Below are positions 25,690 to 37,089 of a DNA stretch of 64,000 nucleotides, piece after piece. The notes beneath the pieces are model-generated. The model worked only from the letters and a program-made list of their open reading frames with translations. It was not told where the DNA came from and searched no databases. The stretch lies in NCBI GenBank assembly GCA_963662155.1, contig OY759267.1, forward strand, positions 16,334,489 to 16,398,488, in the 5' to 3' direction. Both the position numbers and the translations under genes were made by a program. Origin of the DNA: Lamellibrachia columna. Lineage: Eukaryota > Annelida > Polychaeta > Sabellida > Siboglinidae. Position 1 is the first letter of the stretch, and every line of letters starts with the position of its first letter.

Positions 25690-25830
25690 ACACATTTATA
25701 CAGCTGAGAGAACTAAGGCAATGTTAAGTGAACAAAACGGCCCAAGCTTCAAAATGGCAGTAGGTGGATTTGAACCCTGGTCCTGTTGATCAAGAGACTT
25801 TCTGTCCCCTGTGCTACTGGGCCCCTCACT
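25690..25830 (-). mobile_element. tRNA-derived SINE, copy 1
   Basis: On the minus strand a tRNA-like head carries an A-box-like segment near 25811-25823 and a B box GGTTCAAATCC at 25766-25776, followed by a body (TGCCATTTTGAAGCTTGGGC) shared with the copy at 43300-43485. It is a SINE rather than a tRNA gene because the acceptor and anticodon stems do not pair. Confidence 0.7.
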
Positions 25831-26867
25831 TATTCAATAAGACTACTATTCAATAAGAATCTTACCTGGGCTATGAACAGTACTTTGACTTATTAGTACA
25901 CACAAAACTGGTCTCATGCATTGCTTGTAAATAAACAAATCACAAGATTATATCAAATAAATGAACACAGACAGACATCAGTATAATTATAATCATCATT
26001 TTATTTGCTACTATGTAATATATTGGAAAACAAATCAATAAAATGTAAATCATGTATATGCATACACATCTATATGACTAAATTTGCATAATTATGGTTC
26101 ATAACAATTGTATGCAATCCTGGATACTTTCTGAACATTTGGTAAATGCTATTTTCCCACTACAGCATACATTAAAAATAAAAAACATATATACATGTAA
26201 TGGCAATACTACAAATAAATGGCACACCGTATTTGAATGCCACTAATGTGGATAATTTAATACCATCAAATAAAATGCATAATTTATTCGTGACATTGCT
26301 ATCACCATTTCTTTGTGACATTTTACAATGTATTCACTGTATAGCAGCAAGATAAGATAAGTGAAAAGCCTCTTTATAATAAACCCAAACCTGTCTTTGT
26401 GTCAGTTTTAAGTGACACATTATAAATGAATCAGTTCCACTTTTCTACAACCATATGACTAAATGCTGAACACACATTTTAGAAACCAATAAAAATCTGT
26501 GTTAAGGATATATCGCAGTGCACCATAATGTATTGACTTACTTTGATACAAATGAAATACTACTCAGCATTCCTCCATAACAGATATGTACATTCAAAAA
26601 ACAATATCCTGTATCTGATAGACAGTTATTTAACAAGTGTACAAACCACAGTGTCATCCTGATATAATGAATGCTAAATAAAATGACTAAATAAAATTGC
26701 CTTTGCCTCAATGCAATACAAACACTTCTTTGGAAGACGCTGTTTCCTTTCGACTTGCATCAATTCAGGCGTTATCACATTCAATTTCTATCAAGGCACA
26801 GACCTACGTTATAAAGCGTAGACACAATATTTATAATATATATATATATATGTATATGTGTATATAT

Positions 26868-26990
26868 ATATATATTGATGATTTTTTGGTCAATATATTA
26901 CACAATTCATATATATAATATTATATATGTATATATATATATATATATATATTTATGATTTCTTGTCAATATATTACACAATTCACAGCA
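26868..26990. repeat. Two diverged copies of a 40-bp block separated by AT repeat
   Basis: The block ending TCAATATATTACACAATTCA appears at about 26870-26910 and 26949-26988, preceded in both cases by an (AT)n run. It looks like a local duplication with the microsatellite as part of the unit. Confidence 0.75.
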
Positions 26991-27382
26991 CTAGTGATGC
27001 TCAACATTGTGCCCATCAACACTGCTGAATAAGTCAGGTTAGAAAATAACTAGTACAGAACAGCAACAACAAAAACATTGCGTTGAGAAATTAATAATTA
27101 TTCAAAGTTACACAATACAAGTAAAAACTAGTTGTGCACACAATGAAACAACGCACAGGTGCTCAGTTTTGGTCCCAACAGTTTTAAACATGTGATAACA
27201 AGAGTCTCTATATCAAATGCTAAGAATCTGCAAAATATATATATTTTATACAATACATACTTATGCAATTCAGAATGTGTGTGTATGCTCATTTAGCCTT
27301 AATGGTTAGGGCTACCGATATAAATTTGTATACAAAGTAGTTCCAACATTGATTTAATGGGCTCATTTACTGCTACACTAAA

Positions 27383-27387
27383 GTATA

Positions 27388-27442
<55 letters not shown>

Positions 27443-27530
27443 CATGTAACAACTAGATACCTAATACAAATAATGACTAGTTTATTTAGTGTTTTACATT
27501 CTTTTATAAACACTGTTGCTGTATATATAT

Positions 27531-27593
<63 letters not shown>
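27383..27593. repeat. Two (AT)n arrays
   Basis: AT runs at 27383-27447 and 27520-27593 in the HNF4-TEPP intergenic region, with unique AT-rich DNA between. Confidence 0.93.
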
Positions 27594-28326
27594 CAGTTTA
27601 TGGCCCTGAACAAAAGCAACTAGCAATAATTATATCACACAGCTATGTATATTTATTGAATATATTCCTACGTATATATGTTCCAGCTACTAATACTGAA
27701 AATGGAAAAATGTCATCGACTGTTATGATCCTTAAATCGTACAGTAATGCCAGTAGAACACCCCAGATGCTAATATAAATTATGTTCACAGAAGAACGGA
27801 TTCAAAGTTGGTCAGACTGCTAAGTAAACCTCAGACAAACTTTTGTATTTCAAAAATTTGAATATTTAAGTTTAAATCTACACTAGCTGCAACATTTTCC
27901 AAGTCATAATGTTCAGCTTTTACATTACACAACGTAAACGTATTTTAAAGGCGCAAGTCTCCATTATTAAACAATAAGTTGTAAACAAGTGTAATACCTA
28001 AATACTGGGTTTGCTTACACACCATTAATTAACATAATATAAAGAAGTTTACATAGTTAGTTTACATAAAAACATTTCTTTTAATATATTCCCCATAGTC
28101 ATAATTGTGATGCACATTTGTCACATTTGCTGGTATAATTTGGGGAACATCACAAACACAGAATGTCAACTTTTTGTTCAAAACATTACATATTCTTCAT
28201 GCATTTCATTATTGTTGTTCTTTAACGAAATATTTTTTTCAAAACATATTACATATTATTACCTCTTTATTGTTGCTTTTTAAAGGAAATATTTTTTTCT
28301 AAATATATTACATTTTCTGCATGAGG

Positions 28327-28738
28327 TTAAGGGGCATGTACATCGGCTGTCATTAGTTAACTGATATGGAACTAGTTGAGGTTTTTGTGTAATTAAAATA
28401 CCCAAATTCTCAGAATTTTTCAATCTCATGTACACCTAAATTAACAGTGTTATACATTTTGTAGTAATCTTTATTGCTATAGTATATTTACCGTAAGAAA
28501 TTGTATAAAACAGGAATTTGGCAGACCAATAAATTATATTATAAATTATGAAATGAAAATTTTTATATTTTACCTCTAAAGGTGAAAATTTATACTGGAA
28601 TATTTTATTTCATCACCAAATCATGTATTTTCAAACATTTTAAGAGATGAAGAATTATGATAGATGTTAAAAATACTAATAAATTCCTGAAAACAGTTGT
28701 TCTGCTAACTAATAAAAATCATTGTACACGCCCTTTAA
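28327..28738 (-). mobile_element. TTAA-flanked MITE family 1, copy B (downstream of HNF4)
   Basis: Both ends carry TTAA: TTAAGGGGCATGTACATCGG at 28327 and, in reverse complement, TTAAAGGGCGTGTACAATGA at 28738. Length is 412 bp and the interior matches copy A. The right end runs into a small open frame and provides its last codons and stop (see 28709-28948). Confidence 0.75.
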
Positions 28739-28948
28739 GATCTGCTCACAACTGTTCACTGACCACAACAGAGTTTTGGTCTTTGTGTCATACACTAGTA
28801 CGGAATTGTACCTATACAGCCGAACCATGAAGCCAAGATTACGGCACATTTTCGACAACTCGAAACCATCACGATATGCTGCTTTGCTAACAATACACTC
28901 CCTGGAAATCGTCTCAAAAAAATCCATCACTAAAAACTGTAGTATCAA
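28709..28948 (-). pseudogene. Unidentified small open frame, 3' end replaced by a MITE
   Basis: A 79-codon frame with balanced codon use stands out in very AT-rich DNA. It contains MDFFETISRECIVSKAAYRD and LGFMVRLYRYNSVLVYD. No family is recognised. Its last 10 codons and stop are encoded by the terminal repeat of the TTAA element at 28327-28738, so any original protein continued differently. An acceptor-like TACAGTTTTTAG precedes the internal ATG. It lies in the presumed HNF4 3' UTR or intergenic space. It may be a gene relic, a terminal exon or chance. Confidence 0.3.
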
Positions 28949-29662
28949 GAATACCTTGGTGTGTATATTTAGTAAAGCTACTAATCAAATGACACCATGT
29001 ATATACAAATAATCTTTGGTTCTTAAACAAGTGATTTCAACAGCACTAAAAAATTTCTGTGTTCACAGAAATACATGGTAACATCTTTGCAAAAATACAT
29101 TTTCTGCAAAAATAACATTAATCGGTGATATCCACAGTTCATCAACATAATACATGACCAGCTTGTCAGGTACAATGCTGTATTCTGAATGCATATTTCC
29201 TTGGAATATATAATTTATATCAACAAAGAAAGTCAACGTTTTCATTAATTAGGTAATAAACTGCATACTTTAATCAAAGTTTTGACGTTCTAGTTAGTTT
29301 CCAGCACTTGGCACATTCTATTCTGTATATATTTATGTTGCAGTTACTAGAATCTGATAGCCTATATATAAATATGGTTAGGACGTGGCCAGATTTGTTG
29401 CTCTACAGTGTAAAGGTATCACTGCATGTATGTGTTGTATATGAACCCAGATAATCCATGGTATCACAATGCAGTTTTTCTTTGATTGAGTTCAAGCTAT
29501 TTCATTTGTAACTACCACAGCTGTCTGGTGAAAATTTCATTTGAACAAGAAAACATCAACACAATGTTTTTAGCTGTGTCATATAATGAAGTATTTATGA
29601 CAAGCAAAACATTACAAACTTCTCTGATGATCAATTATATTGTAATTTTTGGGATTATTGGA

Positions 29663-29674
29663 TTTATTTTTATT
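29663..29674 (-). terminator. Candidate HNF4 polyadenylation signals
   Basis: Two adjacent AATAAA hexamers on the minus strand (TTTATT on the plus strand at 29663-29668 and 29669-29674) are the first I found below the HNF4 stop, about 800 nt downstream. Further AATAAA copies occur down to about 25998, so a much longer 3' UTR cannot be excluded. Confidence 0.3.
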
Positions 29675-30436
29675 TACAAAGCCCCCTAAATGAACTGCTA
29701 TGAAACACTGTTGTACTTGTATTATCTCTTCTCTTGAAAGAAACTATCAGTGTCCACAGACAGTCTTCACGATATTCAAGTGATATTACACAATTGAATT
29801 TCTGATGGACTATCTAGGTACTAGTAAAAAAATGAACCATGCACATCACAACTACGATTTTTAACACCATGGCATTAACCTGTGTCTACAACGTTTGCTA
29901 CTGGGGCAACCACAGCGCAAAGTGGCCCCCAAAGGTTTGTCAGCTGAACCACTCTCACTTTGGTTGGTTTCAGAACAAATGTACAATAGATGTCATTTGG
30001 AGAATTAGCCACATATGGTTTTTTATCGTAAAATCATGTTATATATAGTTTAAATTACATCTACAACATCTAGACTGCCCAGATGTATTTTAATGAGCCA
30101 CAATTGTTAGTGTAATTTGACTGTTTATGAATATGCATTCAATATGCAATGTAAACATGGTATTTAAAGATGTTAGAATAAACGTACGTTATACTATTTA
30201 ACATGATTATACAAAAAAAACGATAAAAATAAAAACAATCAGATACCTTTAACAATACAAATCTGGAAATGTCCAACTATGGCTGTTTACCACTAAGAAA
30301 AACAAGCTGGGATAGTTTCACCTATGTGTAATATACACACATTTAAACTCATTCCACACAAGCCAATTTTCACAAGCAGAAATCTAATTTTTGTTCTGAA
30401 ACCACCAAAACTCAATGGGCCTGCTACTGGCTGCCT

Positions 30437-30495
30437 AGTCACATGACCTTGGTCTTCAATGGCTATCTACAGTCACATGACCTCGGTCTTGAATG
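30437..30495 (-). repeat. Near-tandem duplication across the HNF4 stop codon
   Basis: A 24-nt segment spanning the last codons and stop of HNF4 (containing GACCGAGGTCATGTGACT on the minus strand) recurs 34 nt downstream in the 3' UTR with two or three changes (GACCAAGGTCATGTGACT). The offset is not a multiple of three and the real stop lies between the copies, so the second copy is untranslated. Both copies contain AGGTCA, the nuclear-receptor half-site, which may be coincidence. Confidence 0.7.
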
Positions 30496-31023
30496 ACTGT
30501 TGTTGTTGCTGCTGTTGTTGCTGCTGCAGAAGTTGCTGCATCTTGAGTGTGTCATTGACCATGTGGATGGGTGACGGAATGGGTGTTGAGTGAATACTGT
30601 GGTGTCCGTTGAGTGCCATCTGGTGTTCCAGCAGCTTCTGGTGCATACTGGTGCTGCCATCTATGATGTTGTTGTTGTTATTGCTCAGTCCGGTGTGGTC
30701 GGACAACGTCGGCGATGAACCCCGAATCGGGGTGTGCTCCCCAGAGTGGGTCAGGGAAGGCAGGTGCGATTGCGGGGACAAATCGGCCGAAGTTTGCAAC
30801 GGAGTGTTGCCCCGGACATCCATGGGGTGTGTGTTGGTCAAGTGGTCACCATGGTGATGCAGCGGCGACAGGTGGTCAAGCGGCGGTGGAGGTGGTATGT
30901 GACCATTGGAGAGGGGGTTGTCTGGTCCGACCCCGGGTGGTATGGACGCCAGGGCAGACTGGGTGTGGCTAGACAGCAGGTGTGGGTGAAGGTTCACCTG
31001 GGTGTGTTGGTCATTGGATGCTC
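30473..31023 (-). CDS. HNF4: HNF4 exon 7: F domain and C terminus
   Basis: This last coding exon encodes 182 residues of low-complexity F domain, rich in His, Pro, Ser and Thr (GASNDQHTQVNLHPHLLSSH at the start), with an Asn run and a stretch of 11 Gln near the end. It terminates in SFKTEVM and TGA at 30473-30475; the short basic-acidic tail resembles the conserved vertebrate HNF4 C terminus (K-Q-E-V-I). The acceptor is GTTTGTTGTAG|GA and phase 1 fits the upstream GC donor, giving ...LLG-G-ASND. In vertebrates the F domain restrains transactivation, and its sequence is poorly conserved. GC and codon use are clearly coding-like against the surrounding AT-rich DNA. Confidence 0.92.
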
Positions 31024-31090
31024 CTACAACAAACACACAACAACCTTATTAGACTGATGATCATCACAACTGTTTGTAACACAGATGGTT

Positions 31091-31260
31091 TTAAAGGGAA
31101 TGTACATCGATTTTCATAGGTTAACTGAATGACTGCTTCACGATACTGCGACACTGAATTTATTAGTATTTATAATGTCTTTGTTGGGTAAAATAATATC
31201 CATAGAAAACGTGTTGTGATTGTAATCTTTCATGTATTAATATAAAACACATACGCATTA
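31091..31260 (+). mobile_element. TTAA-flanked MITE family 1, copy C (partial, HNF4 intron 6)
   Basis: The segment begins TTAAAGGGAATGTACATCGA and matches the first 160 bp of copy A (ACATTGAATTTATTAGTAT-like block included). The right part diverges and the end is not identified. It lies 68 bp upstream of the acceptor of the HNF4 last exon, toward the GC donor side. Confidence 0.6.
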
Positions 31261-31585
31261 GACATGTGGTGCCCTCTAGTGAATTAATCTACTTTTAACA
31301 ATGAATAGAATGTTTTTTGAGCCACTTAAAACATCCATTGTAGAGATTCTTGTATAATAATAATCACCCACCCAGTAGTAATGTTGTAGTATAATGTGTT
31401 CACAGATTTTTAAAGTTTTCAATAATTACACTTACATAACATTTTCCCGCAGAGACATTGAGCCATCTTGGCATCCTAAAATGGTAGAAAATTTCTGTGA
31501 CGATTAAATCGTTTTGCTTCTACCTGTCAAAATACCACATTTACCCACTAACATATCACATAACTAATAACTATTAACCACTTGC

Positions 31586-31822
31586 CTCCCAATAACATCT
31601 CCTGCAGCAGGTTGTCTATCTTCGCCATGCCGACGACCTTGGCGAACTGGATGTGTTCGATCATCTGCCAGGTGATGCTCTGAAGGCTGGGCAGGATGAG
31701 GAGGAGTTCCCCAAACCTCCCCCGGGAGTCATACTGCCGGTCGTTGATGTAGTCCTCCAGGTTCACCTGCACCTGGTAGCGCATCGCTCGGATCTTCTGC
31801 AGGTCGCTGATGCCACGAGCAT
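31586..31822 (-). CDS. HNF4: HNF4 exon 6: ligand-binding domain, helices 9-12 with AF-2
   Basis: This exon encodes residues about 347-425, including [40 protein letters not shown], and the C-terminal [20 protein letters not shown] followed by [13 protein letters not shown]. The last part is the HNF4 helix 12 / AF-2 coactivator helix. The acceptor is CCTTGCAG|AT. The only join that keeps HNF4 residues and an open frame uses a GC donor, GGGAG|GCAAGT at 31584-31585. The nearest GT, three bases further on, would shift the next exon into an early stop. Together with exons 4 and 5 the ligand-binding domain is complete and uninterrupted. Confidence 0.95.
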
Positions 31823-31919
31823 CTGCAAGGACGTGTTTATTATTTATTTATTATTATACATTTGTAACGTGCCATGTTTCCATCCAGGTTAAAAACTTGC
31901 TCAAAGGCGCTAACAAGAT

Positions 31920-32165
31920 AATACTAATTAACTTAAAATAAGTTGAAAAGTATTTTTTTAAGACAAGTAGACATATGTTAAATAAGTTAAATAAATATTA
32001 TCAATAAGTAAGTTAAATAAACAAGTTAAATAAATAAGTTAAATAAACGAGTAAATTAAGTTGATACATTAGATAAACATATAAGTTAAGCAGGTTAAAT
32101 AAAAACAAGTTAAATAAATAAGAAAAATAAGTAAACCTATAAATAAGTAAACCCAAATAAAAGTG
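31920..32165. repeat. Cryptic AT-rich repeat built on TTAAATAAG
   Basis: Diverged units such as AAGTTAAATAAATAAG recur about 12 times. They lie between HNF4 exon 6 and the LINE. Non-coding. Confidence 0.7.
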
Positions 32166-32837
32166 TTGAGCCAAATACAGAAATTTCTTTGATGCCAGTC
32201 ACTCGAGTTATTGCCATATTGGTGGGTAATTAGACAGGCTAGTTTAGAAGATTGAGATGGCCACAGTAAGTAAGTAAGTAACTTTAGTAAGTAACTTTAT
32301 TTTTACAACATAAGATATATAAAAAGACAATTACAATATATCTGAATACTTTCGATAAGTTACGTTGTATGGCTGTTGCTTGGCTTAGAGCCGTCTTCCA
32401 GCCACACCATTTAAACTAATTATCATTATTGTGTTATTACATCTCAACCAAAACAACAAAAAGTCATCACCAGCCCATCACTGTACTATTTCAGCAGCCA
32501 TCTAGATAATCACTGGGCCAAACACTATATTTTACCATAGTAACATATGTACAGTAAATACGAATATAAGAACCAGTGTTAGACACTAATTAGATATTTA
32601 ACCAGAATATTAATTACATGTAGTCTATCACTGCTGCTGATGACATGCAACAACGAACAGAGAAGTTTGTACCATGGAAGTATATGTAAATGAGTAGAAA
32701 TGCATGGAAATGCATGGATCCAAACATCATTTGACTGTGGCTTAATAAAAAAGAATTTTAAGAGAAAAAACCAAAAGCAGTAAAAGGATTTAAATAAGGG
32801 AAATGGCTTATAGTTGCATAAATTTAATTACATTCTG

Positions 32838-34830
32838 AGCTATGTATCTAAGTATTGATGACGCAATATGTTTTTAAGCTTTGATCTGTGTTTAACATTT
32901 GTTATTTTATCGTCTATATTGTTCCAAATTCTTGTAAAATTATGCTTAGTTTTCTAAGTCTCTCTTTTACAAGAAGGTTGTATTGTCTAGTTATTCAATA
33001 CTTGTATCCAAATTCTTTTTGATAGCAAAATTGTTAAATGATTTGGGTAATAAATCATGGTGAAAGTCATACATAAATAGTGAGACCTGTAGGTTATATA
33101 CATCCGAGACTTTCAATATTTTTTCAGACTTAAATATAGGATCAGTATGACTCCTATATCCTTTATTGTTAATTATTCTTAGAGCGCGTTTTTGTAAAAT
33201 GTCTAACTTCCTTGTGTTTCCATTGCCCCATGCTTGTATAACATATGTTATGTGACTGTCAATTAAAGTATAGTATAATGATTTTAATGTTTTATGTGGT
33301 ATAAAATGTTTCACTCTATTAATTGCAAAAATGGCTCTAGCTATTTTGGAGCTGATTATATTTATGTTCTTTCCATGTTAAATACTTATCTATATATAGT
33401 CCTAGGAATTTCAGACTCTTCCTTTTTGTACTTGCCAACCTGGTTAATAATTTCATTGTTTATTTTAATGCTATTGTTTGCCTTGCAGTTAGTGTTTACA
33501 GGACCAAAAACACAAATTTTTTTTAAAAACATTTTTAGTTAAATTATCAATATCGGAACCTGATTGGTAAACGGTGGTATCATCAGCAAAGGATAATAAG
33601 TTTAGAGAAGTAGAATTTACTATGTAATTAATATAGATTAGAAAAAGCACAGGTCCTTGAGGTATTCCATTTGTTATATTTTTTAATGATGATTTGCATT
33701 TATTTATCTCAATATATTGTTTACGATTAAGGAGGTAACTGGCAAACCATCAATTACTTATTCCTCTGATTCCATAATTATTTAACTTGTATAGCAAAAT
33801 GTCATGATCAAATGCCTCTGATAAGTCAAGAAACACAGCCAATGTAATATCTTTGGTAATTTTGTCATTTGCATCTGCAATGTCTTTAAAGTAAATGCAA
33901 TATTGGGTGTATAGTGGAATGTTTCGAACGAAATCCTTATTGGCGTTTATATAGGATATTATATTTCTCTAAGTAAATTACTAATCTATTGCACACAATT
34001 TTTTCCATTATTTTAGAAAGTGTGGGTAAAATACTTATTGGTCTGTAATTAGTAAAGATTTTTTATTTCCTGCTTTAAAAACTGAAATTTTTTTGGCAAT
34101 TTTTGAAATAGGTACAACACCTGTAACGAAGGATTGTTTTATTATATACTCGAGTGGGATTGCTATTTATGGTCTTTTGTACTAGTTTTGTAGATAAACT
34201 GTCAAAACCCTCACTGCATGTAGTTTTTAGTTTTTGCACTACACTTCTAATTTCATATACATCAATAGGTTGCATGAAAAATTTGTCAGGATAGTTATTT
34301 TTTAAGTGTGTGTGGAATGAGTCTATATGAGGAGGTACTGAATCACTTACTGATTTACCTATTTCAGCAAAAAAATTATTAAATTCTTCAGCAATAAAAG
34401 TTGAATTTTATATTTCTTCCCCTTTAACAATGAAAATTTGAGGTAGTTTGAAACATTCTTTTTGCTTATATATTGCCTGTCTCAGTATGGTCAATGTTTC
34501 TTTGATGCTGTATTTATGTTCTTCTAATATTTCAGTATAATACTTAGTTGTTGCTGCTCTTTTGATCTTATTAAAGAGTCTACAATATACCCATTAAGCC
34601 TTCTCTATCTCTGGGTTTGGCATATTTACCTTTTTTCGGAGTAACTTTTCTTTGTTTATTGATGATTATTGATGGGCAAGATGTTTCGTAAAGTGATTTA
34701 TATATTAACATAAAGTTGTCATATGTTTCATTTGCATCAGTAGTAGATAATACAGAGGAGTAATCAGCCCTAGCCAATAGATTCCTAAATTTTTTAATGC
34801 GTGTAGCATGCACAAAAAAGGAGTATTAAA
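32838..34830 (-). mobile_element. 5'-truncated, decayed non-LTR retrotransposon (LINE) in HNF4 intron 5
   Basis: Reverse-transcriptase fragments appear in order on the minus strand. The linker upstream of the RT is near 34580-34813. An RT finger fragment follows near 34075-34275 (VQKLKTTCSEGFDSLSTKLV). The C-terminal region lies near 32991-33314 (LYYTLIDSHITYVIQAWGNG, then LDILQKRALRIINNKGYRSH). The terminal IWNNIDDKI block ends at about 32838. Such C-terminal blocks are typical of jockey/CR1-type elements. Stops and frameshifts break the frame throughout and the endonuclease is absent, so the copy is inactive. It lies in the same orientation as HNF4, between exons 5 and 6, and accounts for most of that intron. 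Confidence 0.85.
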
Positions 34831-34937
34831 CAATTATGAGTGTCAGCAATACAAACGATTATTTTGTTTCATCAATTATCACAGACAACTGTCACAGTAC
34901 AAGTTTAACACATTTAACAACACAACCAATTTCTCAC

Positions 34938-35178
34938 CAGAGTCAAAGAAGACGATGGCCTTCATACAAGCGAACTCTGAGTCATCAATCTGGACTTCCC
35001 TAAATGGCCGCACGACCTCCTCTAATATCCTGTTGGCTATCCGACTGATGTCCGACTCTTGGGCTACCCTGGGAATCACGCAGTCGTTGCCTAGCAACAG
35101 AACGTCCTTGAGCGGAAGTGACCGTCGCGCCAGTCCAAGCAACAGATGTTCGCCAGCATGAGCCCTTAGCAGCGCCAC
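34938..35178 (-). CDS. HNF4: HNF4 exon 5: ligand-binding domain, helices 4-9
   Basis: This exon encodes residues about 267-346, beginning [20 protein letters not shown] and continuing through [14 protein letters not shown] and [20 protein letters not shown]. The match to HNF4 helices 4-8 is strong. The acceptor used for this call is TTTGTCCCACAG|GTG, which makes DDQ|VALLR contiguous as in other HNF4 proteins. The donor is GACTCTG|GTGAGA in phase 1, and the next exon supplies AT to make Asp. A second acceptor 45 nt upstream (TTTTTCAG at 35224-35225) is also in frame and is described separately. A 5'-truncated LINE lies directly downstream in the next intron. Confidence 0.96.
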
Positions 35179-35223
35179 CTGTGGGACAAATATCTCATCA
35201 AATCCATTGCTGTCAATCAATTG
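35179..35223 (-). other. In-frame 5' extension of HNF4 exon 5 (possible alternative acceptor)
   Basis: An AG at 35224-35225, preceded by a short pyrimidine run (ATATTTTTCAG), lies exactly 45 nt upstream of the conserved acceptor. The intervening 15 codons, [15 protein letters not shown], are open and in phase 0. Use of this site would insert 15 residues between DDQ and VALLR, in the middle of the nuclear-receptor signature, and would probably disturb helix 3-4 packing. It may be a rarely used or cryptic acceptor, or a lineage-specific isoform. Only the sequence possibility is visible here. Confidence 0.35.
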
Positions 35224-35278
35224 CTGAAAAATATGTTCCCTGTGTTTTATTGGCTTTGAGCTGATCAGATTTAAGATA

Positions 35279-35545
35279 ATTTAAAGAACGTTTTTTAACT
35301 GTATCATTTAATTAAACTTAATAAAGAAGCATATCGCTGAGCAAATTACTGGTGCACTATCACAATAGTTAAGCTATCCCCAATAGTCAACCATACCCTC
35401 TAGTATCAATTACAACATGCTAGCTCTTTTGTACAAGTTTAATATGTTATTTAGTTTTGGCGAAATCACTGGACAAATTATTTTTGACTGGATCCACGAA
35501 CATCGACGAACCTGATTCGTGATGGGCTAAATCAAATAAAGACAG
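35279..35545 (+). mobile_element. Interspersed repeat family 4, copy 1 (HNF4 intron 4)
   Basis: Blocks ACATGCTAGCTC, TTATTTAGTTTTGGCGAAAT and GAACCTGATTCGTGATGGGC are shared with 46226-46430 and with the reverse complement of 63638-64000. It is internally deleted relative to the last copy and fills much of the 415-bp intron between exons 4 and 5. Confidence 0.65.
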
Positions 35546-35593
35546 TTTTAATACTGCAACATGACATCAGTCAGAGGAAGTACTGACTCATAC

Positions 35594-35743
35594 CTGATCA
35601 TCGAGCGGCAGTTCACAGAAGCTAGGGATGTACTTCGCCCACTCAACTAGAATCAGTAGTTGTTGTTTCATCGACTCACAGATGTCGTTGATACTGGCCA
35701 CTCGTTTCTGTGAGACGTCTGTTATGTTGAGTGGCGTTGAGAT
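35594..35743 (-). CDS. HNF4: HNF4 exon 4: start of ligand-binding domain (helices 1-3)
   Basis: These 50 codons (residues about 217-266) open the ligand-binding domain. The sequence [20 protein letters not shown] followed by [16 protein letters not shown] is the HNF4 helix 1 to helix 3 region and carries the nuclear-receptor signature W-AK-IP-F--L-L-DQ. The acceptor is GTCCACAG|ATC and the donor is GATCAG|GTATGA; both ends are phase 0. Family knowledge: this helix bundle forms one wall of the fatty-acid pocket and part of the coactivator groove. Length and residues fit vertebrate HNF4 without gaps in this part. Confidence 0.96.
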
Positions 35744-37089
35744 CTGTGGACACAATATCCCCAACTCAGTGACACAGTGGCTTATACAGCTAGCTGCAAG
35801 ATCTGAGGATGAGCCAGAAGGATTAGTTACTAAGCTACGATCCCCAAAGCCACTGCCTAATCCTGAGGATTTTGTCAGACTAACCTACAAACTCACTGTC
35901 TCCTGCAGGCTCTGGGCTTATTACGTGAGACATGTTATTTCCTAATAATCATTTGCATACAGCTGTTTAATGTTAGTAAAATAGTCCAATAATGGCAACT
36001 ACAGCTGATATGAATCAACACAGATCTGCCACATCTTATGCATTTCCCATATGCAATACAGATTTTTGGGATTTGGGGAATTTGGGGACGCATATGGTCG
36101 TATCTGGTTGCTATATATTATGTTTCAAATAGAAAAATCATGATAAATTTTAAGTATCTAATTATTTGTGTTCATCACACAAGTCCAAAATCGAATGACA
36201 TACTAATATCAGTCGAAGCACAAATACTTTTTAATATTAGGCATATTTCTTACAAAACTTTTTTCCTTTGATGTAGGTCGATTTTGTAGCCTGATAGATG
36301 GCATCACTCGAATGGAACAGGAATATTATAGGGCGTTTAACCTATGAAAAAATATTAGGGATTTATATGACTTTATACCGAATTTCAAGTTAAAAATACA
36401 GATTTTAACCCAAAAATGTGGCAGGTCTGTCTGTGTATAAAAATATGTTGTCATAAGCATGGAGCATTTTCTGGCTCACAAAGAAACCTCTCTCAGTAAA
36501 TAAATCAAGTTCCATCAATTGTGAATACATTTGGTCACCACCATAGGTCTGGCATTAGTTGTCATCAAAATGTGCCCATGGATTCCTGGGAAATTTAATT
36601 TGTCATTTTGTTTGAGTGTATAATTTGAATCCGCTGACTTGAATAGTGCTAATGACATGGCACCACAAAGTAATCAGGTTCTCTAAAATATAACTTAATC
36701 TCCCCACAAAAGTTTTAGTCAAAGGTTTATATGAGAACGGGCCTTATCTCTTCATTGGTGAAACACGATGTAATGTAACGTATCTCATCCAAGGACAGAA
36801 TATTTTATTTGTGTAATACAAATTAAGTGTTAGCTGAAAGGATTATATAGCATGATGTTCACCGGATAGACAACTTTACAGCTGGAGTTGGCTCATAGAC
36901 ATAAATAGAACACCCGTTAGTAAAGGGGGATGATTAATGATGTAACTCTGAGTTGGCTACAGAACAGTTGATGAAACTATCCAACAGGGGGAGCCACTGG
37001 AGCCTTCCACACTAACGACAGGACAGTGACAGAAAACACCTAACCACCAGTGAAAGGCAATGTCAGTATGTGTGGTGCAAGATATGTAC

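Larger units (their letters stand above)
25840..28320. other. HNF4-TEPP intergenic or long 3' UTR
   Basis: Very AT-rich sequence with AT arrays and several AATAAA hexamers on the minus strand (for example 25998-26003). It contains no gene and may be the distal part of a long HNF4 3' UTR. Confidence 0.5.

Noticed and set aside
30609..31057. Plus-strand frames of 82-107 codons
   Set aside because: Shadows of the HNF4 last exon, which explains the composition and has conserved protein on the minus strand.
31581..31583. Standard GT donor for HNF4 exon 6 (GGCAA|GT)
   Set aside because: It leaves two bases and puts the next exon into a frame with a stop after a few codons; the GC site restores the conserved frame.
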